This document shows, piece after piece, positions 50,883 to 62,568 of a DNA stretch of 64,000 nt. Position numbers and translations under genes: made by a program. Below the pieces are notes generated by a model, which was given only the letters and a program-made list of their open reading frames with translations, did not search any database and was not told the origin of the DNA. Each line of letters starts with the position of its first letter. Within the stretch, counting starts at the first letter, position 1. Origin of the DNA: Gymnogyps californianus (Eukaryota; Chordata; Aves; Accipitriformes; Cathartidae); NCBI RefSeq assembly GCF_018139145.2, contig NC_059474.1, positions 40,566,344-40,630,343 on the forward strand. Reading direction: 5' to 3'.

Positions 50883-51270
50883 TGGTGCTTGTACCTTCTT
50901 CCCCAGAATCCAGTCAGTACACAGTGCATCTGTCTACATTAATACTGATGAGCGAGCTGCTTAATTTCACATCACATGAAAATCCAAGCAAACAGAATTA
51001 CTCCTTTGATCTAAGTCACAATTACACAACTACAGACCCAAAACAGATGATGGTTTTTAGTCTCATCACACTGATGATATATTATCTTTTTCTGAAGCAG
51101 ATTAGCTATGAGAAGTACCAGGGCTGCCTTCTTAGGTAGAGCCATTGCTACGCTCTTCAGTATTAAGACACTCTATTGATGAACAAGAAGATAGGTTATA
51201 TTCCCTGGTGTTCTTTAAATAAAGTTTACATTACTTAGAGCTCATGGCAACAAAAAGTGCTTAAAAACAG
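50883..51270 (+). other. Candidate exon of an unannotated transcript
   Basis: A 30-plus-base pyrimidine-rich stretch (50841-50872) is followed by AATGTATCAG at 50881-50882, a plausible acceptor. At 51268-51276 there is a perfect donor, CAG|GTAAGT. Between them a frame is open for about 84 codons to TAG at 51137-51139. It has three N-glycosylation sequons (NFT, NYS, NYT), a hydrophobic stretch (MMVFSLITLMIYYLFL) and a short Lys/Tyr-containing tail. That could be the end of a single-pass membrane protein, but I recognise no family, it does not start with ATG at the 5' edge, and it may be chance. A non-coding transcript is equally likely. Confidence 0.2.
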
Positions 51271-51602
51271 GTAAGTACTGTCCTCCTGTATCAAAACATT
51301 TTTTTTCCTTTGATTCTTCGTCTTTTTTTTCCTTTAGTTTAGTATTGTGCCTTTAACCCAGGAGACCAATATCCAGCATGTCCACTGCATTTTCCAGCTG
51401 CATCCATCAACTTCTGCAATCTCAGAAGGAATGACCTGTAGCAGATCATTCAGCTTCACTTGTAGCCATGGGTCTAAGGAGGAGAACTAGAGTGCTCAGG
51501 GTCTCAACTAGCACTATATCTGGATAAAACAGAGTACTTCCTCCAAAGAGAAACATCACCATCTTCTCTTTTTTTTTTCTTTCTTTCTCTTTGAAAACAT
51601 AG

Positions 51603-51647
51603 AATCACCCTTCTAAGGTGATTCACAAATTCAATCACCCTTCTAAG
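51603..51647 (+). repeat. 15-bp direct repeat with internal hairpin
   Basis: AATCACCCTTCTAAG occurs at 51603-51617 and again at 51633-51647. The first copy also forms a hairpin with GGTGATT at 51617-51623 (7-bp arms). Confidence 0.85.
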
Positions 51648-51783
51648 CAGTATTGCTATCCTTTTTTGATAAGATCATTTCACTTTTACTACTAAGGAAT
51701 AATGGCTTTTTATAAATCTAGGCAGATTTTTAAAAGGAAATTATAAACTGTCTTTTCCTCAGAATAGCTGTACCCTATAATGC

Positions 51784-51803
51784 TTTTTTTTTTTTTTTTA
51801 CAG
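51784..51803 (+). promoter_or_regulatory. Strong 3' splice-site-like sequence
   Basis: T16 is followed directly by ACAG and then GGGGC, close to an ideal acceptor. It lies 533 bases after the perfect donor at 51271. An AATAAA at 51914-51919 follows about 110 bases later, so a small terminal exon (51804 to about 51935) is possible. Use of the site is not proven. Confidence 0.3.
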
Positions 51804-51935
51804 GGGCAGATTTCTATATTTTTAGTTTGGGCAAGACACAAGAATTCATATCTGCTTGGAATGCTTTTATTGCCATGTGCAAAGGTGCTCTGATATCAAG
51901 AGAAGCCTTATAAAATAAACTGCCTGGTAGATGTG

Positions 51936-53880
51936 CTTGTTTGAAGACACATGAAATTTACAGAGGGACTTTTGGGAATGTCTCCTACATAGGTTAGTGT
52001 CTTACATGATAATTTCACAATAAAAATGTATTTGGCAACAAGCACTATCTATTGCTTGTTCTCACTCCTTTTGTAAGTGTGCTCTTGAGTTTGGGTGACC
52101 AAATCTATTTCACTGGATCCCCCTCCCTCCACACTCCCCAAAAAAGGGGAAAGGGAAAAGCAAACCCTTTCCTCTAGTCAAAGTTAGATCAGTTCCCCAG
52201 CCTGATTGCTAGCACAGCCAGGCAAACCTTTGTTCTAACATGAGCCAGAACAGCAGCTTGTGGAGGGGGTCTAGGGCAGATAGATAGAAGGTTATGGTTT
52301 CCTCATCTGCCCTGTTCCCACTTTATTTGTGGGACATTTTAATTCTTAACTATTTTAAGACTGATTTGCACCAGCAGGAAGCATGCATCTGTTTTTTCTT
52401 CTTATCTTCCATATTTGCTTACTTGTACAATTATTTTATTTTGGTAATGCATTTTCTTACAGATAACTTTTCATCAGTTTGTACTTATTTTTTCATATAG
52501 AGCCAATAGAAATGGCATTAGCATAAAAGGAGTTGCTTCCCATCTATGAAAGTTATGCACTCGTTTGCTTTATAGTGATATTAAATAATCAAAACCTGGA
52601 GAAACAAAGACAGCCTTAAAATGCCAGGTGTATAAATAGTTATTTCTTTGTGCACGTTACGTTTCATTATTCTTCCTGACCCTTTGCAAACATTAAAAGT
52701 CATTCTCAGAGTAATATCAGAATGAAAGAAATTACTTTTCCAAAATAATACAGCTATTCTCAGTCTGTGAGTTAATTCCAATAATAAAACCACAGGTATT
52801 TCCATGCTGGAGCAAATTAATGGTCACTATAGTTTGTTAACTTGCTCCTATAATCGATAGGTTTTTCAGTAGGGTGTGTAACTAAATCCTGCAATGGCCA
52901 TTTCTGAAATGTTCTTTGCAACTTCTGATAGCAAGTGTCCTAGGACCATATCTCTTTCTATTACTTTGATTAATATAACTGTACATGTTCTCTTCATCTT
53001 ATTTTAATGCTACTAAGCACTTAATTTTTGTGGCATCTCCTGGCAGTTAATTCCTGAAGACAGTACTATTTTCCAAAAATAAGAATTATGTATCCCCCTG
53101 ATGTGTTTACATCTGTTGTATTCAGAAGGCCCTAAAGCATCTCAGACAGGTCAAATATTGGTATTTAATTAACTTTCCTTCTCCCACTGAATATGTTATC
53201 AGCCATTAGACAGTCCAATTCTGACAGCACCTAAATTTTTTTGCCACATAACTTGAATGGTATGTCCGGATTGATACCTCTGGAATGCAGTTTCATATAT
53301 TAGAAAAATTAACTGTTCTGCAATTCAAGGTACTGCTAGGTTTGTGTTTTGAAATAGGGCTTGGTAGATTTGCAGGTGGGCTATAATACGCTGTATGAGT
53401 CAATGAAATAAAGCTGTTTGCACCTGCTGAAAGTATGCTAGGTGTTTGCTTTTCAGTTTTGAAACTCCTTGCCTTTTTTCAGGAATATGAGTTCTTTTAA
53501 CACCATGCTTTGCCACATCTACATTGCCGAAAGGCAATATAGGCTTGTCCTTGTTTGAACAAATCACACTAATATGATGTGAGTACTTTTATTCCAATAT
53601 TAGTAAACGGGCAAAGCCTTGAAAACACCAAGGAGAGATTCCTCAGAGACCAATACCACAACTCCTGTTGCTAGGAAACCATTTTTATTTGTTTTCCTTC
53701 AAACGACTAAATCATTTCATGCCTGGCTTCAAAGGCAGCTGGGAAGATGGGAGCAGAAGGAAATGCATTTTAAAAGTCTCACCTCTTCTCTCCCCTTCTT
53801 TCCAATATGAGGAGAGCAACAAGTTAATACGATTCGGTGGCATTCAGGGGAATATATGAATAAATGATCTAAGAGCAGTC
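51936..53880. other. Intergenic DNA, no gene recognised
   Basis: AT-rich with no recognised gene or repeat. An RFX-like GTTGCTAGGAAAC word lies near 53668. Confidence 0.55.
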
Positions 53881-54767
53881 GGGTCTGTGTGTGGGTGTGT
53901 TGTGTGAAGCAGCGGTGGGTGTTTGGGTGAGCACACAGCAGAGCCGCGGGACCTCCCTGCTTCCCATGGGGCTTGCTCTCGCAGCCCCTCTTATACCACC
54001 TCCCTGCCACCTGCTCCTTCCCCTGGGGTACCCCAGGTATTTCTAGCAGCTCCTTTTCACCTGCATTTTGGGGCTCTCTGGATCTTCCTTTTCCCTTTCA
54101 GCCTGCTCCATCTCCTCAGCCCGAGTCCCCCTGGAAGAGGATGGGCGGGCAGCAGCCGTGGTGGTTGTGGGCCCTCACCAGAGGAACGGGGCGGGCAGAA
54201 GGCAGTGGGGCAGGAGCAAGGATTGCCGGGGGTGAGGTTTGGGCCTGCCTTTCAGGCAAGACCCAGCTGCCTGGTGAAGGGGAGTGTTGGTTACACAGGG
54301 TCCTGGTTTAGGCCAGAGGGAGAGCCGGGGAAGATGGCTCCCCAGGGGGCAGCCATGGGGGAGCGGGAGGTGGGGAAAGGCCCCACGGGCCCCATGGCCG
54401 CTCCCTCGCTCATCTGCCTTCTCCCTAGTGAGCTCCCAGGTCTTCGGTCCTTCTTCATGTCAGGAGTTTCCTTGCCCTGCTTCTAGCTTTCTCCTCTCCC
54501 CCATTTCCGTCCCTGTCTTGCCACATCCCATGTCTCTCCTGGTGTGCTCCGGCCTGGGTTGGGCCTTGAGCCACAGGTAGTGAAGGGGCTTCTCTGGGAG
54601 TGGATGGGGAGCTGGGTACCATTTGACACCTGAATTGGAAAAAACTGAGAACCCAAGTTGCTTATTAACTCTTAAAGTTATCGAGTACGACTCCAGTAGC
54701 TGTTCTTGTCCAAGGAGGAAAAGCACCGGTATAAGCCTGCGGGGGAGTAAAGGGTTTGTTGCCCCCT

Positions 54768-54781
54768 CCCCCCCCCCCCCC
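54768..54781 (+). repeat. C14 homopolymer
   Basis: Fourteen C preceded by CCCCCT. Its length is likely to vary or be mis-sequenced. Confidence 0.9.
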
Positions 54782-54979
54782 AAGTACTTCACACAGAAAT
54801 GGCTGCTCTCCACATTCTCTCCTGGCAGGAACCGATGGGCTTTGGGTGGATGGTGAAGCTTCGTGTAAGCAAAAGCCTTTGACTTTCTTCCTCCCACCCA
54901 CCCAGAAAAGGAGCTCTTTTTGTCTATTTTGGTCCAGACAATTCCCTCAACTTAAAGGCCCTCTGGTGGTAGCAGCTGA

Positions 54980-55188
54980 GGAGCACACCTGACCCCACTG
55001 CTGGCCACGACTTGTGAACAGGCCAGGAAGGCCCTGCACAGTGAATTTGGGTATCTCAGCCTGGAGGAGCTGGACGCCGGCGGTACAAGTGACCGTGCAG
55101 GCCTTGAAGGCTGGTGCAGGCTGCCTACCTCACCCCCTGCCTCCCTCGCCTCCTGGGCCGCCAGCTTCTGCCAAGAGTCGTTTCACAG
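54980..55188 (+). other. Open segment ending at a consensus splice donor
   Basis: After a TGA at 54977-54979 one frame is open to the CAG|GTGAGT donor at 55188/55189 and closes three bases into the putative intron. It includes CEQARKALHSEFGYLSLEEL, which has a helix-like character. There is no recognisable homologue and no clear acceptor, so coding status is unsupported. I record it because the frame and the donor coincide. Confidence 0.15.
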
Positions 55189-55436
55189 GTGAGTGGGGCC
55201 TTAGCGCGGGTGGTGTCAGGGCTAATGTTTTGTATTGTTCTCTGGGCTTTTATGTTTGGGCTGAGCCGGGAGTGGGGGTGGGGTGGGTGTCATGTTCATG
55301 GATTATTGAGTTATTAACTAATTTGTCATATTCAAATGTATATACTAGGTTCTGATGTTTCTCTTGGCAATCCTTTTTCCCCTGTAGTTCCTGTATGCCT
55401 GGTCATAAAGGATTTTAAGTTTAAGAATAGGATTTC

Positions 55437-55455
55437 TTTTTTTTTTTTTTTTTTT
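55437..55455 (+). repeat. T19 homopolymer
   Basis: Nineteen T just past the GC-rich block. It could be the poly(A) tail of a minus-strand retroposed sequence, but no such sequence was recognised next to it. Confidence 0.85.
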
Positions 55456-58400
55456 AATTCTAACTAAACCAATCTTAACTTGCTAAAACTAAGTAAAGGA
55501 CAGTGCCTATATTATTTCAGGAGAGTGTTGCTCTTCTTAGCGTGGAAGGTGTCTTCCATGGCAGCTTGCAGCCACAAATGCACAAATCCAGTTCGTTTTG
55601 CTTAATTTTAGTGAAAAATATTAGATTCTAATATAGTTATTGAAATATCTACTTCTTATCTGAGCTTGCTGAATGTAGTAATTCTAGAGTTAATATGAAC
55701 CTGGTTTGACTAATTTAACCTGTTTTAGTCCAAACTAACCAGACGTCTGAGAATTGAATAGGATTCTTTTAAGCCTCTTCCAGTTGTTTTTTGAAGCAAG
55801 GAACAATCCTGTGTGGGTTTTCTGTTGTTGTTTTAAACTTCTGAAACAGAAATGTGTACATGTTGTATACAACATGCATATAATCATTTGGATTATGTTG
55901 TGCCTGTGTAATTCCTTCATAGCATATTTCTTTGAAGAACAAAGGAAAAGGATAAGCCTTTCAAAAGCTACAGAAAGAGTTGTCTTTCTAAAAGCGCTGA
56001 TTTAAGCAAAGTCAAAACAGCTACACCTGCTAAAGTTGCTGTCTGTTGAGAGCAAATTATATCTTAAAAAGAATAGCTACATTTCTCCTATATTTCCTTT
56101 TGTCTGACATTTACATATCTGCATCCTGTAGCTGTGTTACCACTGTTTTCAGTAGAACCAGTATCTTGATGGTGTGTGTTCATGTACAATGTATATACTA
56201 CATGCACACACACATCATCTACCTACCTATATATACAAATACATGTGTATACATTTATTGATCAACTCTTTCCTACCACAAACTCATTCTTCAGAAGTCA
56301 TCTAGATCTTTTCGCTACTCTTAGTTTAGCTTATCCAGAAAACATTATGTCAATTGAAGTATTAAGCTCTCTTAAACTAGGGCAGAATCTATATTTAGAC
56401 AGTTACTTTTACAATATCTGTATCAATACATTAGCTTCATTTTAAAATCTCTATACAGATTGAACCTGTAACTTGTAGCAAGTCTGCGCTCATATTAGAG
56501 AGAGAGAGACTTGGAGAGGAGGAAATATGTAATGATGTTTTTGTTCCTATCCACTGAGCTCAGCTGGTTAAGAATTGCTGGTATTTCAACCTTATATTGG
56601 ATTTAAGCAGATTCACAGTTTTGGTGGAAGGTGAAATAATGATTTATATACAATAATAAATGTTACTTACAATAACATGATAATAAGTGATATCCAATAT
56701 TTTGCTTCCACAGCTCTGGTTGCTTGGCAATTTAAAATGTTTCTATCAAACTCCTGAAAATACTCAAGTCTTTAGAGACATGGAGAGGGAGATCATTGCA
56801 GGGTGACCTGTGGTCTCCTTAGATTATATTCTCCCTTTTCTTTGTGTAGCATTTTACCCTCAAAGCCATATGGATCCCAAAGAGTCCTATCTCAGTATTA
56901 GCAGAGAGGCTTGTTTTTAGGACTTAGATGCAGCTAAAACCAGTGTTCCCATGTTGTGGGATGTACAAAAACAAAGCATCATGCCAGTCCAGCTCATATA
57001 AACTGTCAGTCTAGGAGAGTGGGGAAAGGGTGTGTGTTTTGTTTTGGGCAGAACTGAAGACTGGTGGTTAATTCAGAGTTGAGGAGTTCTTGTTGCCTGT
57101 TTTCAACAGGCTCTGGGTATGATCCTGCATAATTCTGTATCAGGTGAGAGGAGGGGCTGCTTCTTCCGTAACCCAGGTAGATTTTGAAAAAAGCAATGCT
57201 GTAAATCAGTCATTCTGGGGGGTAAACCAATTAGCAAAAGGCTTTTCTCTTAGCAGTGGTATGTGTTTTATTTCCCAAGTTAGTGCATTTCAGGAGTTAC
57301 TGTGTGCCACAGGGATCTTTTTCTGACTAATCATATATCATTCTTGTTAATATCAGCATGGCTTAAGTGGGCACCCCAGGAGAGAATCTGAGTTTAATTC
57401 TGTTACTTGCAGTAGTACTGTTTGCTCTTGCAGTTTATAAAACAGGTTCCTCTGCAATCTGTGTTGCTATGGATTTTTCCTTGTATTTACTGAGAAGAGA
57501 GAGGTGATTTATTTGTCTGGTGTCTCAGCAGATTCCTTCCTACTGTGTTTAGGTTTTTTGGGGAGGGTTGATTCTCATCTCTTTCAAATTATGAGGAATT
57601 GTCTTCTTGGTTTCCAAAGCATTTAACAATCTTTGTGCTTGTTTATATACAGGAGTTAACTGAAGTAGGATACCTCTTCATTGTTTTAAAACAGACTTTG
57701 TTTAGACTGACTTAGCAGGCTCTCTTCTGCCTGCGCCAAAATGAAATAGTGCATTGAGAAGTAGCAGAACTGAGGGACATTTCTGTTCTCTTCATGCACT
57801 GGATAGGCAAAATGATCAATTTACCATGTTATTTATAACCTGACACAATTCTAAAATCACTTACTGAAAATTTAGAAGCAGCTGATAAGGCAAAGTTCTG
57901 CAAAATGTGAAAAATGTAATATTTATTGGTGGATGCATTGAGCAATTAGTTAACTGCTGTTGCTTATTGACAAGACGTCAGTATAGCTCCAAAAAGTGGG
58001 GGGAGAGGGAGGAGGGAGAGCCCACTAAGGAAAGCCAACAAACATTAAAGACAAAGTCTAAGCAGACTGTCTCTCATGTCCCTCAAAACCCTTTCCCACA
58101 TGGTAAATCCTATAGCTGAAAATAACTACATCAGAACATTTGGGGACAAATTGTTTATGTGGCTACTATTAACATTTTCTGTCAGTTTTCTGTGACATTG
58201 AAGAAGTCAATCCTAACACCTCTAACGTCGGTGTCTCTGTCCCAGCCCTCTGGCAAAATACAATTCCTATAACGTGAATCATGGGAAGCTTTAGGGGAAA
58301 GATGGGATATAGAAAGAAAATACAGGACGTAAGTGGAGATGAACTTTATTATGAAGTAGTGGTAAAAGGAAAATAGTGTTTACATGGTATGTTTGCATAT

Positions 58401-61400
58401 AGTCTTGCAAATATTCCACATACTTAAGATACATTTTTAACTGCACTGTTTCATGAATACTTCAGAAAATGAGATCTTGTTCTGCACAAATTCTTATTCT
58501 GGACTGCTGTTACTTTTGTTTGTCTTCTTACCACTGTCTTCTCACTTCTCTGCTATTTGAGACTGGATGGCCAGCTTCATTTTTCCTTCAGATATGCAAA
58601 AATTTTCAAAGGCTATAGATGAAAAGATTAAGGATTTATACAGCTGTATTCTGTCTAGACAAGCCCTAGGCCTATAAACTAGCAAGTTAATTGTATTCTG
58701 TCATGTAGGCAGTACATCTACTGTACTGTCTTCTGTCTTCGGTTTCCCTGAAGGAGAAAAAATGGCAGGACAACTGCTTATCATGGCATTTTGGAGTCTT
58801 TTAAAACAAACAGCCTTTTTGAGTACATATACAGTGATGGTGGCAGCAGCTTTTGATTCCAAAATGTCAAGGGAGGAGTTTTGGCCAAGCTTTTCAAATT
58901 AATTGGGTCAAGCTAGAGGCAGCAGGAGAATACAGACTCTGGCTTCACTTAGGTTGATGTGTTTAAGATTTCACCAAGTCTGGTACAGAATGACGATAAC
59001 TACAGAAGTGGGCACCAAGTAAGCTTTAAAAAGCTTAATAGTGTTCTTATATTCTCAGGTGCATTATCCATTAAAAAAGTTTCAGGTTGCCAGCAGAATG
59101 TCTTGCGTGCTTGTGTGCAGCAGTTTAATTATAATAGAACTGGTAGTAATCTAAGTCCATTTTCTGTTTTATTTTTTTCAGAGAAATTCCTTAATGATTG
59201 AAGTTGCCTCTGCTTATTTCCCAAGAATCAGGGAACAAATGGTCTGTGATGTGTTTAGTCTGTAAAATCAATTCAGTATGAAAAGGTTTTACCCTGGGAT
59301 GTGTTTAAATATTCTGAAGATGCTAGGTGCCTCACAAAATAACTAGAACTGGTGAAAACCTTTTTATGAAAATTCCTTCCTAGAGGAGAAGGATTTTCAG
59401 CAGCAACAAACTAGTCTGTGAATTATTGTCAGGTACCAACTTTGGGAAAAGACTTCCAAAATTAAAAAGAAACAAAATAAAAAGAGTAAAAACATGTTGG
59501 TAATTTCTAAATTAATCTTTTGATATCTTTTGTGTTTTGAAATGACTTTCCAGTTCAGATTTTTTTTTTTTAATTATTTTAGAGGGTAAAAATTCAATGG
59601 ATATATTCTCTAAAATCCAGAAAATTTTCAATTTCTAAGAACTGCCATTGAAATTAAAAAATAATTTTGAGTTTTCTAGTCTGCTTTAGTATATTCATCT
59701 TCTTAGACTTCTCCTACTGATTCCTCATATTTTACTCTTTTTTTTTCTTCCCAATCATTCTCATTTCAGCATGAAATAATCCTTTACTTTCTGTTCCAAC
59801 CCAAATCTGTCAAATTCAGGAAGAAAAAAATACAGCCCTGTGCTCTCCTTTCCTGTTGGTAGTCAAAAAGTAGAGTTACAACCTCATACTTTGGAATAGA
59901 TAGTCTATTTAAAGCAATGCTCTGCAAATTTTTGAGATAATTACCATGAGAGATCTGTGGTAAAAGTGAAAGAAACACTCTGGAATTCAGTTATAAAAGC
60001 ACATTTTGTAAATTAAATATTAAATAAGATTATCAGCAGTGTGGGGGACAGTTCTGTTGGACAAATCTTTCCAGATTCTGCGTTTTGCCAGTAGAATTCA
60101 AAGTGGTACTGTGAAATACTGAAGTTCTGAAACAGTGCTTAAATTTATTTGTTTCACAGTTCACCAGATGTTAATTGAAACTCTTACTTATGTAAAAAGA
60201 TGCAAATCAAACTTTAATATTATTTCATCATATTTACTGTCTTTCCAGCCTCTGGAGTTTTGAACGATATTTGGAGAAATAGGAAGGTAATGATGAAATG
60301 CTTTTGAAAGGTGCAGAGTTAGATCAGTGCCCCAATATCTGCTGAATGTCTATAATAGTAAACATGACAGCCAAGTTGGTTTAAAATGAGTTCTGGAAAA
60401 TAAGAAACTCACACAGCTTCTTTGATATCATATGCTAGTTATGAAATTGAATAAAAACGTCCCTATGGTACCTTTAATCTCTTCAGAGGTTGGAAGAAGT
60501 CCAACAAAAGCCAACCACAAAACCCGCAACTTCTTTCCACTTGAAAGTGTCTCTTAATCACTCCATTGGAGTGGTAATTTTACCTCAGGAATGGCAGACC
60601 TTTTTGGCGTCTTGCACAATTTGCATATACACTTTTATTAACAACCAGCTTAGGCATTTTTGTTCTATGACTGAATATTTTACTAATGCTGACTTGTAAA
60701 GTACTTACTGCAACTGAGAACTGGTGAATTATATCCACATCTGTCTTTGTTACCCTAGAAAGCATACAATCTTTAAGTGTTTTAAGATTGCTGAGTCCAG
60801 TCATGCAAAGTTCTGCAGTCACAAATCTAATCGCTTTCCATGTTGGTGATGGCTGCTATTCTTTGAAGATACTTCATAACTTTTGTAGCTGAAAATTTGG
60901 CTTTTATTACATAAACACAGTTGAAAACAAAACACTTGTTGGGAGGAATGTGGCAGAGAGAGTTTAAGCAGAAAGCAAGATTTTAACTGTAAAAAGCATA
61001 TACCAGAACTCAGCTGCAGGGAAATATGAGAAAGATAGACATGAACAGGAGAAAGTAGGCTTTGAACTTCATAACATTCTTTTAATTTGAAAAAGAACTT
61101 ATTTTTCCATCCTGTGTCTTGTTCTATTTTCATATACAAAGTAACCTTTTCTGCTTCAGGAAAGTTCTGTGGGATGAGGGGACATTTCAGTGGTACAAAA
61201 TCAGCATAGTGACCTCCCTGTCTGCTTTCATTTATGCTCTAGAAAACAGGCATTTATAAAAAGCATCTAGTTCTTAAGCATTCATGAAGGCATGTTTGTA
61301 AGGAGAAGTAATACCTCAACAGATCTGGGGAAGGGATATAGCATCTGAGAACTTGTCTGCTTTTTCACCTGTACTCACTATCTAAGATGTATTGCCTATC

Positions 61401-62556
61401 CTTACAAATCCTGCATCTGTTTTATCTCTAGACCTCAACAGTAATGCCAGCAGTATGCAAGACTGTCTTCAGAATGATGAATTTCCAAGAAATGAAACCA
61501 TTTCTGTCACTGAAATGACAACAGCATTCTAGTGCATCAAATGATGCACAGAACAGTTTGACTTTTTTACTTCTGAGGCCAAATGAAATTGTCATGAAAT
61601 AAAATCCTCACTTGGGAAATAGGAAGATTAGCTTGCCCCAAGTCCTTCATCTTTGAAAATATTTTCAGTTCCTCCTGACACTCCACCCTCACACCACAAC
61701 AGAAGTGTTCTGTCTGCTTCCAAAGCCGTTCACCCTACAGCTCCTGGTGGCAGGGAAATGGCACCTACACCTTCTTGCTCTGTCCTTTTTCTTTTCCCTC
61801 CTTTCTGGTATGCATTTATGTTTTTCCCTTCTAGTCCGCAGGAGGGAATATATTCGCGTTTTACATATTTCCTTGTACTAGTTTCCAGTATTGGTGTAGT
61901 ATTCCACCAGACTGAGATTCAAATTGGAAATTCGGTTTAGAGAGTGGTTCGCTGCCAGATGATAGATAAAGAGTCCTCGTCTCCTCTTAACATAATGTCC
62001 AATTCCATTCCAACGTCAAAGGAAAATGCATTTTCTGGTTATTAACTCATCAATGAATGCTACCTGCTGGTTGGCATAGCACTGCTAAGAAAACTACAAA
62101 TATATGTTCATATATACGTCACTTAGGAGCAGTATTTGAAATCATTGCTTTTATTATTTTGTTCAGGAAACAAACACCAGATAAAAACCTGCTGCTATGC
62201 TCATGATTTCGCCAGTGCTAACAGAATCGTGCATAACTTCCAGTCCATGTAGACTGTTCATGCAGTGTTCAATTAATTCCTTTGTGATGGAAAACTTTAG
62301 CAGAGATGATTCTAATACTACACTGTAGTAGTAGCCTAACTACTAATAATAGCTTAACTTCATAGCAATACAGACATTTGGAATAGGATTATGGAAAGAC
62401 TTAAGAGAGTAATATTTTTGAAAAAAATGGAGAGAAACAAGAATTAAATGTCTGAGTTGTGGAGTAGAAGTGTGAGAGGCAATTTAGCCTTTGAACAACT
62501 TGGCTATATAAATATGCATAAACACACACTTGTTTCTGCATTAGTTGTCATATGTA

Positions 62557-62568
62557 TGTGTGTGTGTG
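62557..62568 (+). repeat. (TG)6 microsatellite
   Basis: Six perfect TG units with flanking TATG variants. Confidence 0.85.

Larger units (their letters stand above)
53881..55320 (+). other. GC-rich, CpG-poor block, unidentified
   Basis: The GC content rises abruptly for about 1.4 kb. By hand count there are about 18 CpG in 53881-54570, roughly a quarter to a third of expectation, so it is no classical CpG island. It contains C14 (54768-54781). Many frames are open on both strands (one of 187 codons at 53923-54486, one of 145 on the minus strand at 54460-54897). That is what GC-rich DNA with few stops gives, and their Pro/Gly/Ser-rich products resemble nothing I know. A consensus donor, CAG|GTGAGT, lies at 55186-55194. 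The block might be a decayed insertion, an exon of a non-coding RNA, or a local GC domain. Confidence 0.5.

Noticed and set aside
53923..54486. 187-codon Pro/Ser/Gly-rich frame
   Set aside because: Overlapping frames are open on both strands because GC-rich DNA has few stops. There is no domain, no signal and no family match.
53881..54570. CpG island promoter
   Set aside because: GC is high, but a hand count gives only about 18 CpG, well below the usual observed/expected threshold.
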